DNA from: Phallusia mammillata
Taxonomy: Eukaryota > Chordata > Ascidiacea > Phlebobranchia > Ascidiidae
Assembly (NCBI GenBank): GCA_003260075.1
Contig: QLIY01000139.1
Coordinates: forward strand, 134,001-198,000
Reading direction: 5' to 3'
DNA: 64,000 nt
Each line of letters begins with the position of its first letter. Position 1 is the first letter of the stretch. Made by a program: the position numbers and the translations under genes. The notes under the pieces were generated by a model. That model was not told where the DNA came from and searched no databases. It saw only the letters and a list, made by a program, of their open reading frames with translations. Below are positions 13,036 to 25,120 of this stretch, piece by piece.

Positions 13036-14270
13036 TTGGAATGTAACTTTAGCATTCAAAGCAGATATTTTTAACCATTGATCTTGGGAGGGGGATTCTA
13101 ACGTTTATAAATCCGCTATATCTGAACCACCACGGTTACTGATAAGAAAAGTGTTTTTAAAGTATCGTTTTTTACTTCCTATTTCAAAACTGGATTATCG
13201 AAATAAAGAAATCGATGAGTTTTGGAATGTCACATTTATAAAGATTTTTGTTCGGCGAGGTTGTTTGAACACAGAAGCGTTCATCTTTAAGATCATTATA
13301 TTCTTCATCCACCAAGCAACGAGCTGGGAGATCCTAATTTTAAGTTTGAAGGACAAGTATAACAAACAAAACTTACATATATTATTTATATTAAAAATAT
13401 GTTTACGTTTATCCGGTATACAGTTTTATGTCGTTTGGTTAGTTGAATGCCATTTCCAGAAAGTGAGAAACAAAATGGTTTCGTATAGTGTGCTAAAAGA
13501 AACAAATCAAATCAGATTACCCATAATGGACGGCAGCGAGGTTCAAGTGCATTACGGAGAAACTACAATTGTTTTACACCCTGTAAAATTTGACATTACT
13601 ACCACGTGTCAATTGCTAAGGTGATGTCAAAACGGAACAATACAGAGTAAGATTGATAGCACGTCGGCAATAGAAACATCAATTATCTGACAATCATCAG
13701 GTCGTCAGTGTTTCCCGGTACTCTTTACAATACTTGTAAAGTGGAATTAGGGGCAGGTTGCATTGTTAATGCATAACAAGGGTTAAATGACATTTGAGGC
13801 CATGTCAAGTACAACACATGTTAGGTGACGAAGTGCCATAAACTTATACATTACAACAGCTGAGCAAATAAAACCTAAGTTATACACGCCTCCACATTTA
13901 TTGCTTGCATTTAGCAAAAAAGTTTAAAGTAAATTCGGTGATTTGAAAAGTGACATGCAAAATTGTTGTACCTTTTTTGTCAAATACCATTCTCGAAACG
14001 CATTGGAAACATTTGGTTAAAAAGCATTTACTACGACGACATGTAAGGAAAAATCAGCAAAGATTTAAACATTTTTTCGTTTTTCTGTCCTTTTAAACAG
14101 CCCAGCACGTTTTTGTAGAAGTGTCATAGGTTAAGTCCTGTAGGGTTTAAGACGACTTTAATCCGATGTTGTAAGAGTTGGCTATAAACACTTACAACTG
14201 TAGGACATTTTACAAGCGTTTTAACGACGTGGTCATGACTACCTAACAATAAATACCAACAACGCAACAC
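13036..14270. other. Spacer between A and B
   Basis: Contains an unrecognised 157-codon open frame (13151-13624) with low-complexity Ile/Phe/Lys composition, which I do not accept as a gene. No other structure seen. Confidence 0.5.
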
Positions 14271-14277
14271 TATAAAA
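14271..14277 (+). promoter_or_regulatory. TATA box of gene B
   Basis: TATAAAA lies 63 bp upstream of the gene B start codon, fitting a short 5' UTR of roughly 30 bases. No other array gene shows as clear a box at this distance. Confidence 0.6.
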
Positions 14278-14333
14278 CAGGAACGGCAGCAGTGTCAAGT
14301 GCTTTCATTTTGAAACAGGTTGAAGCAAATACC

Positions 14334-17300
14334 ATGAAGTTCTTGGCTGTTGTGTTGCTCTCTCTTGCTGTTTTATTATGTCTTGGTGGTTCGGTGTCAT
14401 CGCTGAAATGCATTACTTGCCATGGAGCGTCCAGCTTTGAAGAATGCGACCAAAACGACGAACAACAATGCCAAGTTAACCAGGTAAGTTATATAATAAA
14501 CTTTGCATGATAAAATCTTGCTTTTTATCTGCATTCAGTTTAAAACAGCTACTTCAGACTTTTATAACACGCAACTATTTGTAAAGTTTTTGCCCAAACC
14601 TTACATTTAATTTGCAGTAAATTGTACTAGTGTCCGTTTTACTATAGCTTTCTCAAACTTCGTGCCAGGGTTTCCCTCTGCCTTTAATTGGGTTTGTTTG
14701 CGCTCCAAGTGTAGTTAGGTTTGTTTGTACTTTAAAGAAAATCTATATTTTATTAACTAGCAAAATTTATGAAGCGGTTATTTGATAACTGGAGTGACAT
14801 GAAACAATGTAAGGGCTATTCTATGCTTTTCATTGTAACAGTTTGACCTGTTCCGTATTTTAACAGAATGCATGTGAAACAGTAGTAAGAAGATACATGG
14901 ACAAGATTTACGTAACCAAAGGTTGCAAGCAAGCCATGTCCTGCAACAATAACCAACAGCAGGTAAATGATTTAGAAAACACTTCATGTACGTTAATAAG
15001 TCTTTTTCTTACACTTGTTATTGTTTTGTGACAGAACAACAGACCTTCAGGCAAATCTACTCAATGTAATGTAGATCAAGTCAACTCGTTTTGTACTTGT
15101 TGTTGTGATGGAGATTCTTGCAACGCTGAAATTGACAACTGCCCTTCTACAGTATCTGTCCCCACTTCACCGATAGGTTGGTGTAGTATTAAAATACTGC
15201 TTCCCGTAGTATGGATCCGCAGTATTTGGCAGCAAATTGCAACATTTCTATCAAGATATATATACGTTACCGACAGATTACAGCATAACATGAGTCACAA
15301 ACAACATTTCTTTGTTTTTCAGTCGGACATGACAATTGCCAAGCACCACCCACGAGATTTCCACATGGAAACATCAACTGCGAAAACGGAGTTTGCAAAT
15401 ATCAATGCACTGATGAAACTTATGAGCTGTGGCCAGTAGGACGAGATCAGAACGTGTGTGGAGCCGACGGCAACTGGCAATACGATACACCTTGTTGTGC
15501 AAGTACGTCGCATTTATAGTTTTTAGTGTAAAGAAATAGAAACATTTATAGCCACAATCGCGGTTGTGCCTTAGTGTACACTGTACAGTATGCACGAAAA
15601 ATGGCTTTGAGAAGTCAAATAACCACGCAAACAGCACAATGCTTTTACCGAACAAAAAAAAGTAGGTACACTGTTCACGGCTTTGAATAATCTGAGCAAA
15701 AAATCAGAACCTGTGTAGAACATAACTACGTTTCGAAGTGCTATTGTCGACGATGACATCTGACGTTCTACACAAATATACTGGCTCGATTTTTTTGCTC
15801 AAAAATAAATAAATAAATATGCGCACCAATTAAATAGTAAGTTAGTACGCGATTGCCTGACAGTTCTGGCGATAGACGTTTCAAATAAATATTACCAATA
15901 TATTTATTTTTGAAGGACCTTGCCCACCATACGCTCTTTACGATGATGTTAGTCTTTACCACCTTAAATCTGGAATTTTCGAGGAAATGTTCAGCGTTCT
16001 ATCGGAACTTATGAAGTAAGCTTCGAAAGCCGCTCATGCAATAAATATATTAAAAATAAATAAATATTTTGTTGCAAAATATGTATAGGAGTATAAGTTT
16101 TAACGTAAACCAACGATTTTGAATTAGATCCATCCACGTCGGACCAGATTCATCACTGGCTGCGGCTTTTTCGTACGGATCCGAACCTCATGTGGCTTCA
16201 GTTATTAATTTCAACGACTACGAATATAACGGAACTTTGTATTCTCAACTGGCAAGAAAACGTCTGCAAGCTGCCGATCAAGGTAAAAAACTTAACTCCA
16301 CAAAATAAAGCAATGATTCCCTACTTGTTTTGTAGCGCATTAAACGTTGGACAAGGTTGTAAGCTGTGCTGTGCCTTTCAGTCCCATTTAAGGAACCAAA
16401 TATAATTTTGTGGTCTTAAACGTGGATGTTATTCAGATATAGATATAACACACCCAAAACAACCCCAATTTACATCCAATTCAAACTCTAACTGTCTGTT
16501 TCAAAGCCTTGTGGGGCCAAGTCTTTTCAATAATTCGCTACAGCGACGTAACATAGAATTGTATTTATGACTTCAAACAACGATGCCAAAATAAAAATGT
16601 AACACATGCACCAGTAAATATTTAAACGACTGATTGATTTCTTCGCAGGTCCAGTCAACACAGGCGCTGCAATCCAGTTCGCAGTGGACAACATACTTAA
16701 GTCCGAGCTTGGTATGAGAGACAACCGCGTGCCGAAATCGATTTCTATTGTGATTGACAGCAATTCAGATGATGACGTCAAGACTGCAGCTGAGAACGCA
16801 AGAAGTTTGGGATATTTAGTAAGTTACTGTCAATTGTCGATACAGTATAAAGGAGCAATTCCCCCTTGAAATTTAAATGTACTTCCAAATTACCAATGTT
16901 GTCAAAACCTGATGAAAGTAAAAGTATCACGCTTTAAAAAGTGGTGTAGAAAAAGTCCGTATATGACTAACCAAGCGAGTTTAACTGTGCCTGTCTTATT
17001 AACGTTTCTGGTGTCGTTTTCAAAAGGTTTGTCGTTTTGTTGCATTTTCGACAGACTGAATGCGTACCATGGTACGTCGCAATTTTTTCCTAGGCAGAAT
17101 GTTTTTTAGGTTTTATGCAACGCAATACTACTGTATACAATTTATAACCATGTAAATAATTACTTAAAATCGTAATCCTTCCCCGTAAGTATGCATGATT
17201 CATAAATTTGCCCTAGATTCTTTGTTTCTTTTTTGTCAAATTTTCTGCAGGCGCCCATATTGATCCTCCATTCTCCAATTTCGCAACAAATGAACCCAAA

Positions 17301-17746
17301 GCATCTCATTTACTAAAACCTTTAACACAAGGGGACACTTATAAAAATTACTGTATGCCGTCTTTCGTTTTTACACCAGTCGGCCAACCAAGCACACAAA
17401 CCAAACCTAACTATTTTGCACTCAATATTGTTTCAACGTAACGCAGATATTTTCGCTTGGTGATAGTTTTGAGTACAATTGTGACGCTATGTCGTTTTTC
17501 TCCAAGCGAAATAAACCTACCTTATTTTAACACTAACATTTCATTAAGGTCTACGTGTATGCATATGTACGGGAAGGAGTTGTGTATGATGATCAGCAGC
17601 TGTTGGACATCACTGGCGATCCAAAACACATCTTTAAAATTGGTGAATTCACGGAGGACTTTACGGCACCCTGGATGCAAGACATGGTGGATCATTTTTG
17701 CTCTGATCCTTGCGTTCATGTTTTACACGATGACAATCTCCTCTAA
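14334..17746 (+). CDS. Array gene B: secreted LU-CCP-vWA protein, intact
   Basis: Reference member of the family, 396 residues. Exons 14334-14483, 14867-14962, 15035-15176, 15323-15502, 15916-16015, 16128-16282, 16649-16818, 17549-17746; all borders GT-AG and the frame closes. Residues 1-23 are a signal peptide. Residues 24-112 form an LU three-finger domain opening LKCITC, with TKGC and closing CTCCCDGDSCN. Residues 130-189 are a CCP-like domain (FPHGNINC, YELWPVGRDQNVCGADGNW, PCC) with an extra cysteine pair. Residues 190-385 are a vWA fold: YDDVSLYH where the first metal motif should be, VNTGAA with the metal-site Thr at 279, and IDSNSDDDV with Asp 311. No transmembrane or GPI tail follows, so secretion is expected. 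I chose the ATG that begins the hydrophobic leader. The upstream in-frame GTG is not a plausible start. Confidence 0.88.
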
Positions 17747-18837
17747 ATCTTGATAAAAATGAAAACTAAACAGCCGGCAGCAGGGCTAACTTTTTTCAGA
17801 AAAGGCGCTGTTTTATTTGTGGTTGAATTTCAACTTTGCAATATTTGCGTCGCAAACTTGTTTAATTTTTAAAATGTAAGTTTGGTGTTAAAAGTGGAGT
17901 ACACGTTTTCTATGGTTGTGCGACTATATCAACACACATGCTATTAAGTGTCAAAAGAATAGCTAAACTCACAGCATACGGATATTTTATAAGAACAGTC
18001 AAAGAAACGACGGGAAGTCATTGGGATTTTACAAAAACGACAATATGGGGCAAAGATTTGGTTTAAATTAGTTGAACGCGAGTATATCCTGTCAGTTCCT
18101 GTAATGAAAAATTATTTGTTATAAGATGGCATACACAGTATATTTGTAGTTTAAATTGTCTGTTGCGCGGAACTTCAGGATGGTTAGGTGGCCTTGTCCT
18201 GTAGGCACTATTTATCAGCAAGATGGAAATCGTGTCAAAACGATTGCATTTGATTCTGTCACTTAGGTAAAACCCTTAAGCCCAAGCAAAAGAGCAAAAG
18301 CGCAGATTACGGAGCATGGATCGCAAGGAAGCTTAAATCAATGTCTGTTTGATTGACAATAGCAGGCAGAAATGAGGCGGAAGGTAAAGGGCAAACCATA
18401 TTTTTTTTTAAATGAACAGCACGTAGTATATATCAGTCCAACGTGAATGGCTTAGACGGAAAGTCCTTTTAAAGTTAAAGGCGTGTAGCCTACTTTGCTA
18501 TTTGAAAGTTTTGTACAAGAAGTAAACCAAGTGAGACAATGTTTTTGTGAAGAAATGATACAGTACTAAGCAACAACAGATATGCTGCATTAAATAAGTT
18601 GTCTGGTGGAAAATAAGCACATTTTTGTAAATATCCCAAAACTTACTCTAAACAGCCAGGCAGAGTTACATTACAAAAAGACTTGCGGAATTGTTTCGTT
18701 ACGAGTCATTAAAGTCATTAAACCTGAAAAGTTATTTATTTTGTATTTTGATAGACGTTTTGCCTTTTTGCATGCAAAGTACAGACAACGCTATTAACGT
18801 GAAAGATTATAACAGGACAAATTAGAATACTAGCACA
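17747..18837. other. Spacer between B and 7TM gene 1
   Basis: No supported gene or repeat. A 63-codon frame at 18606-18797 has no recognisable features. Confidence 0.4.
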
Positions 18838-19767
18838 ATGAAGATAGTAAACAACACAACGCACGAAGGTATGATTAAATTTCATTCAGACATTCGCCAT
18901 CAACAAGCGCCATGGATTGCAGCAGTTGTGATAAGTAGTGTGTGTATTCCACTTTCAATGTGGGTATTTGCATCTGCGCTTTGCTATGGGTTTAAACACC
19001 GTAAATTCTCACGAAGAAACGATGGATTTGTTTTGTACTCAATGGCAACTGCGGCTGGAGCATCAGTCCTCGCTTTTGTCCTTTGCATTCCCTTTATGTT
19101 TCTTGTAGAGTTTACCACAAGCGAAAGTGAGTTTTGCAATATCCACACAAAGCTTTCGGTGGAAATATTGACCACATCAAACTCTCTGGTTTATCTGTTC
19201 CTATGGAAAATGCAAGCAACTGTATATCAAATTCCGACGCTTGAACACCTTCAGCATAGATGGATTAAAATTGTAGGTTACATCAGCATTGTTCTTGTGG
19301 TTTTCGGGACACACGCTGCCGCCATAGCTTTTAATTTGGTTAACAAATTTGCAGTGACTGAATTCGGTTGTAATTCTGTGGACCATTACCATATATGGCC
19401 TGTCCTTTTTGGATCATCCCTTTACACCATAGGACAAGGATTGATGCTTTTTCTTCTTATGTATCCGTTATATTGCTCGACGCAAAGACGTGAAACTGAA
19501 ACCAGTATGGGCATGGTAAAACGCACAACAGTTGCAACATTGATTTGCGTTGTAACAGACGCTGTCGCTTGTGTTTTGAACGGTATCTTTCAAGACATAG
19601 GAGGACATATTCCATTACCAATATTTGGACTAAGTGCTACGGCCAATCTCACTGCTGTTCTGCTAACATATGAGACATGGCGGTCGATACTTATTTCGCC
19701 TTTTAATAAGAGGAGTGATCAAAGAAATTCAATTGGTCTCAGACGATTGACTCATGCACAAGCATAG
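18838..19767 (+). CDS. Intronless seven-transmembrane receptor 1
   Basis: Single-exon frame of 309 residues. Seven hydrophobic segments at roughly 22-48, 61-87, 101-128, 142-167, 186-212, 229-249 and 260-285. N-glycosylation sites lie in the short N-terminus (NNTT). A Cys before TM3 (EFCNI) and one in the second outer loop (FGCNS) would form the usual GPCR disulfide. The class A DRY and NPxxY motifs are absent: TM3 ends LFLWKMQATVYQ and TM7 reads ANLTAVLLTYETW. It is therefore a divergent or lineage-specific 7TM protein, and ligand and coupling are unknown. AATAAA lies at 19887-19892. Its nearest relative in the window is at 25121. Confidence 0.8.
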   Translation: MKIVNNTTHEGMIKFHSDIRHQQAPWIAAVVISSVCIPLSMWVFASALCYGFKHRKFSRRNDGFVLYSMATAAGASVLAFVLCIPFMFLVEFTTSESEFCNIHTKLSVEILTTSNSLVYLFLWKMQATVYQIPTLEHLQHRWIKIVGYISIVLVVFGTHAAAIAFNLVNKFAVTEFGCNSVDHYHIWPVLFGSSLYTIGQGLMLFLLMYPLYCSTQRRETETSMGMVKRTTVATLICVVTDAVACVLNGIFQDIGGHIPLPIFGLSATANLTAVLLTYETWRSILISPFNKRSDQRNSIGLRRLTHAQA

Positions 19768-19892
19768 GTCCTGAGTTGAAACATGCTTACCAAAGAAAAA
19801 TAGATGGTGTTTAATTTGAAAATCTACAACGAAAGGACCTTGCTTGTCATTTCGCTTGAGTACTTGATTCGTTTCGCAAACACTAAAATAAA

Positions 19893-20736
19893 TCTGTAAG
19901 ATAAAAAAAATGGAACCATGTAACATACAATACAATGTTGCTTTTTACGCAATGAACCATTTTCCATACTGTTGAACGAGCAGAAAACGTTGAGGCAACC
20001 GTTTAAAAGGATAGTGTTTTGTGTTTATCGTGACACTGTGTAGGGTCGATAGACCTGGTCGAAAGGGCAAAAGAACGGATTGACATATACATGCACGTTC
20101 ATAAGGTAAAAAAGCAGTGCGGGTTTAAGTCACTATGAATTTGTGGAAATATGCCGGTTGTTTGGATAGTCCCCCCAATAGCTACAAATTTAATATGCGT
20201 TGTAACTTTCTGTCAGATTTTCACCTTGTAAACTTTTTTTCATCTGCGTAGTGTAACATCACCACTGTTCTACTAGCGTATGATATGTGAAGTTTGAACG
20301 TTATTTCGCACATTGATGACAGTAGGGTAAATAAACAAATTGTTTTTAATACTTGCAGCAAAAATTTGGATAAATTTCGTGGAGAGAAAATATCGTAATT
20401 TAAACGACAACAAAAATTTTAACGCAGTCAAACGTGGTTATAACGATTACAACTGCAACCTGGTTGTAACAAACTGTATGTAGGAAATGTGTTAACTATG
20501 TATGAATTGAACATGTATGGTGTAGCACATCTTAATTAGAACAGGGTGCGTTCGAAATTTAATAAATTACAAAATACATGCAAATACTTGACAGACGTAT
20601 TTTCGACTGAACCAGGGCGAAGTAAGAGATTTGAGTAAGTCCAGGTTTTATGTTTACGATACACACCGCAACAAACAATGGTTTAGAAGCTGTTTACCAC
20701 TGTCGTTGATTACAAACGTGTAAATATTTGTGCGCT
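19893..20736. other. Spacer between 7TM gene 1 and gene C
   Basis: AT-rich, with no supported gene or repeat apart from the shared upstream element next to gene C. Confidence 0.4.
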
Positions 20737-20757
20737 GTGCCCAAGAGGCAGGTCTTG
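20737..20757 (+). promoter_or_regulatory. Conserved 21-bp upstream element of gene C
   Basis: GTGCCCAAGAGGCAGGTCTT and the next base match the block 26374-26394 upstream of gene D at 20 of 21 positions, at nearly the same distance from the start (103 and 96 bp). Surrounding DNA is much less alike, so it may be a shared promoter element or a duplication remnant. Confidence 0.4.
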
Positions 20758-20839
20758 TGAAAACAACTCAGAAACATGTATACATACATCCTAGACAGTT
20801 GAGTTGACAGAATCAAAAGACTGCGTAAAGAAATCTACC

Positions 20840-23722
20840 ATGAAATTCTGGATTGTAAGTATATTGGTTGTTTACGCTGTTGCAAGCGTTACAGCTCTGA
20901 AATGCATTACATGCAAAAATGCTATGAGTTTTGAGACATGTGACTTAGAAGGAAAACAACAATGTATGGAAAATCAAGTAAGTGATTTAATTGTGCAATA
21001 CGTAATGTAAATCATCATGAACTTTTTTGATCACATTAAATGTTAACTATCGCTTTTTCAGTGGCAATGTTTGTTTACGACCTTTTGATTTCGCAGAACT
21101 TATGTGAAACAGTGATAAGAAGATACAATAACCAGTTGCGTATAAGCAAAGGCTGCAGAAATCCGAAACCTCACAGAAACTACCCAATGCCGGTAAATAT
21201 CTTAAGATATTTGTGCTAGAATGAATTATTAGATGGAAAATGGACGTATTGATGCAAAGTAAAAAAGATTGTACTTAGGAAATCATTGAAATAGACTTGA
21301 AGACATGTGTCAACAAAATGTGAAGCAAATTGTTTGTAAGTGGTTATTGTAATGCTGCTACAATCTAGTGCGTTACTTTTATACGTCGAAAGAAACACAC
21401 TCCAGCATAGCTCCGTCCTATTGTTCTTTTCAATAATGTAATTGGTTTGTTGCAGAACGACAGGCCTTCAGGCAAATCTACTAAATGCAATGGAGATGAA
21501 GTCAACTCGTTCTGTACTTGTGTCTGTGAAGGGGATTCGTGCAACACTGGACTTGACAACTGCATTTTTCCTATATCTGTCCCCACATCTCTACAAGGTT
21601 AATTTGTTTTACTGTGCTTTCCCCTTATTTCCCACATGCACCATCCATATAATTTAATTTGTAAAATTCAAACGGCTTCTATATTAACAATGAAACTCCA
21701 TCTAGTAAAGGTTTGGGAAACCGCTGGTCTGAGTAGAGCAGCGTTCGTTACCAACAATTACTTTGTTTCTTAGTCGGACATAACAACTGCCCAGCACCAC
21801 CACAGAGTTTTCCACACGGAAAAATCTACTGCGAAAATGGAGTTTGCAGATATCAATGCACTTCACCAATTTACGAGTTATGGCCAGCAGGAAGAGATCA
21901 GAATGTGTGTGGAGCTGACGGCCACTGGCAATATGACACACCTTGCTGCGCACGTAAGCAAAGTGTTAATTTTTAGTAATGAATATTCACTTGGAAAATA
22001 CACCATGTGTGCTTTACAGGTCCTTGTCCACCATACGTCCTATACGATTCTCTCAGTTTGTATCACTTCAAACCTGGTAGCATTGAAAACGCTATTCGGA
22101 CTTTAACTGAAATTATGGGGTAAGTTTTGCCACATTCTGGCAACAGAATGCTTTGTTTTAAAAAAATGAATGTGATGCGTTACACACTTAGCTCAAACTT
22201 TTTGCAACCTTTAATTGTTCTTTTAACGTGTTATACAGATCGGTCCATGTTGGTCCAGAATCCACCATTTTGGCAGGATTGTCTTTCGGCTATGAGCCTG
22301 TTGAGTCATCAGTGATCCACTTTAAGGATGGGTATAATATAAATTCCTACGGCATACTGTTTGGAGAACGGTTGCAAACCTTTCAGGATGGTAAGTCATG
22401 TTGTTTTAGGGTTGACTCTTCGGCGCTTTTGTAAGTATAATTGTCACCCTTTGCTGATGTATGTCACTCTTTTCTGATTTGCTTTTCTGATATATGAACA
22501 AAATGGTTCATTTCGCCACATACAGAAAACTTGGACAATACAAATTTTGTAGACAGTCCTGATGTGGGTTTAAGAAATAGAACAATATTCTTTCGATTTT
22601 CTGAGATAATAGCTGGTGTGTCGTTAACCACTGTGTTTGCTTGGTTTGGCAGCAGCTTTAGTCATGCTAAAAAATGTTGCAACATAACACACAGCTGCTG
22701 CAGTACGCAAAGCAATAAACAAGCACATAATAAAGACTAGAATAGCAATAGCGAACCGCTTTTAAGTGACTTGCGTGTTTTGTTTCAGGAACACTTGTCA
22801 ACACGGGCGCTGCGATCCAGTACGCAATAGACAATATGTTCAGACCCGAACTCGGAATGAGAAACCATCGAGTGTCGAAAACAATTTCAATCTTTACTGA
22901 CAGCAACCCAGACGATGATGTTCAAACTGCTTCGGAAAACGCTCGCAACCTTGGTTACATCGTAAGTTCACATAATAGTTTCATTAAACTCTTGTAACCA
23001 ATGTTTGATTTCCCATTTGCGATAAATTATAAACAACTATTCAGCAAACTCACTTTATCAAAACCAAAACGGTCGTTTTCGCGTTGTAAGTAATATTGCT
23101 GTTCCCAGTCATATAACGGCGTAGCAAAAGCTGCGGCTAAAATCATGAGTTGTTAAACTCCAAGCGCACACACTTTTCTTCACCATGCAAAATTTTACAC
23201 CATGCAGGGGTCGGCAACCTTTTACGCGACGCTTGTCAATTTACTTGATATTTTTATGTTGTAATGACTTCGCGTGGCAACATTTTTATGGTTTGTGCCA
23301 ACTAATATCAGTGGTGAACAGAAAGCAGATATGTACGTGTCAGCTAGATTTTAAGATTAAATGATTGACCAATGATAACAAGCAATGTAACACTTTGAAT
23401 TAGCACTTTAATATAAACATGCCATGAAAAATCACCTCGAATGCCAACCTTGGCAAGCGTGCCACATGCTCTACCCATAGCAATCATGCAAACAAGGTAT
23501 TCAAAACTAACTCTTTCATACACACAGATATATGTGTACGCGTTTGAGCGGGAAGGAGTAGTCTTTGATGATGATCGATTTTTGGAAATCACCGGCGACC
23601 CGAAACATATATTCAAGTTTGGAAAGAATTTTGACAGTTTTCCGGACACATGGTGGAAGGACCTACAAGAACATTTCTGCCAAGATCCATGTGCCCATGC
23701 TTTGCACGACCATGAACTTTAA
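20840..23722 (+). CDS. Array gene C: secreted LU-CCP-vWA protein, altered LU cysteines
   Basis: Exons 20840-20977, 21097-21192, 21456-21597, 21774-21953, 22020-22119, 22239-22390, 22789-22961, 23528-23722 join in frame to 391 residues. Signal peptide MKFWIVSILVVYAVASVTA, then LKCITC. The LU domain is unusual: exon 2 ends GCRNPKPHRNYPMP where paralogues have GCK..ACxNNQ, so one framework Cys is replaced by His, and exon 3 reads CTCVCEGDSCN instead of CTCCC. CCP-like domain intact (FPHGKIYC, YELWPAGRDQNVC). vWA has YDSLSLYHF, VNTGAAIQYAIDN and TDSNPDDDV. Two Cys changes in the three-finger core suggest relaxed constraint or a new disulfide pattern. The gene is bracketed by the two 7TM genes. 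Confidence 0.85.
23208..23300. mobile_element. hAT-type MITE end in gene C intron 7
   Basis: CAGGGGTCGGCAACCTTTT is a characteristic hAT terminus. The complementary right-hand terminus AGGTTGCCGACCCCTG is seen far away at about 47728-47743, not here, so this copy appears truncated. Confidence 0.45.
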
Positions 23723-25120
23723 AACTCGTTTCTTTCATCGTCGCACCAAATACAATATTGTGTAAAAAAATTGGTCAACATTAAACTTGCACATTGGTCA
23801 TGGCTCTACAAAAAGCACTGAAACGTTTGAGAGACTACCCAAGAGCGGCTATGCTTGGCTGCCTATAATCTATTCAAATTTTGTTTGTGGGACAGCGTTT
23901 TTGCTCACAAATAGCCAACTTTGTTTTCAGAATTATCGAGAAAACGAAGGAGAAAACGCTGATAGAAGGTCATTGGCTTTGGCATGGTGTTTATACCCAG
24001 TAAATTTCAAAACGCTAAAATTTCAAATCTGTAATCGCGTTCAAAAACAAAGAGCTAGAAAAATCATTTAAAATACTTAACAAGCAATTTGACAAAACGG
24101 CTAATAACATACAGTTTGATATTTTAAAGAAATATTTGCATACGTGTCTAAAATGCAAGAATTTAGGGCGCGTATGAAAGAAAAACAACTCAAAGGCGTG
24201 AGAAAAACTCTTCATAAACGAAGTCTAAACGGGGATAAACAAAATTTCCTACTACTGCTTTAGGATGCGTATAAGAGTAATGACTATAGTTGGGGTTTTT
24301 GTACTGCGGTTATTGCTTGCTAGTTAAATGATCAAGTTCCGACAGTTTCGCGCAAAGCAGTTGGTGTTTCAAAGTCTAAGCCGTTATTTCCAAGTACCAA
24401 GTGCTTCATGATCAGAGTCAGCACTTCTAAACAATTTCATCACTGTGTTCGCATGGCCTAGCGTGTGTCATAAAAACACGGTGTGTGATGAAAAGGTATT
24501 TTCCAGAACGCGTCCTGGGAAGTCAAAATGTCCGCTGATTTGTAACAAATTACAGCAAAAGCCAAGTGTATTTATGGCTTAGGGTTGTTATGGCATAAGC
24601 AGTACGCAGTGTAATGCCTTGTACAAAGGATTGCTTCTATAAAGTCTCATAGTGCTTGCAGATAATATATATATATTTGTCAAGCAGAGAGGAATAAGAA
24701 TCCAAAGTGTATGGAAATTGACAATTTGATGATATAATTCTCTAAAATGTCGTTCTTTAACGATACAACACATTTAAACGAGTTGTTTTTTAGCAGTGCA
24801 TATGATCCTATTTGTAACACAACTTAGAACAGTATTTTCCATTAAGGAAGCACAAGTCACTGGAAGATTTAGAATTTTCGTAAGTTCTTATCACAAGAAA
24901 TATAATACATGATCAGTAACACCAGCAAGTTTGTTGCTCCCAAATTAGGAGAGAAAGCGTCGTAACTTTATCAATTTGATAATAAAGTTGCAGAAACATT
25001 TCTCTTTCAAATTTAAATCAGACAAGTTTTAACTTACTTTAGGTTTAAATTGTATTTATTGTTTCAATTTCTCTGGGGCTGTAACAGAAATTAACCGTTG
25101 TGTATTGTTTAAAAAGAACA
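23723..25120. other. Spacer between C and 7TM gene 2
   Basis: AT-rich; a short 94-codon frame at 23787-24071 has no recognisable features. Nothing else supported. Confidence 0.4.

Noticed and set aside
13151..13624. 157-codon open frame between genes A and B
   Set aside because: Composition is low-complexity (Ile, Phe, Lys), no domain or signal peptide, no splice context and no paralogue in the other spacers.
22531..22740. 69-codon Cys-containing frame in gene C intron 6
   Set aside because: Lies between well-defined exons and has no signal peptide or family match.
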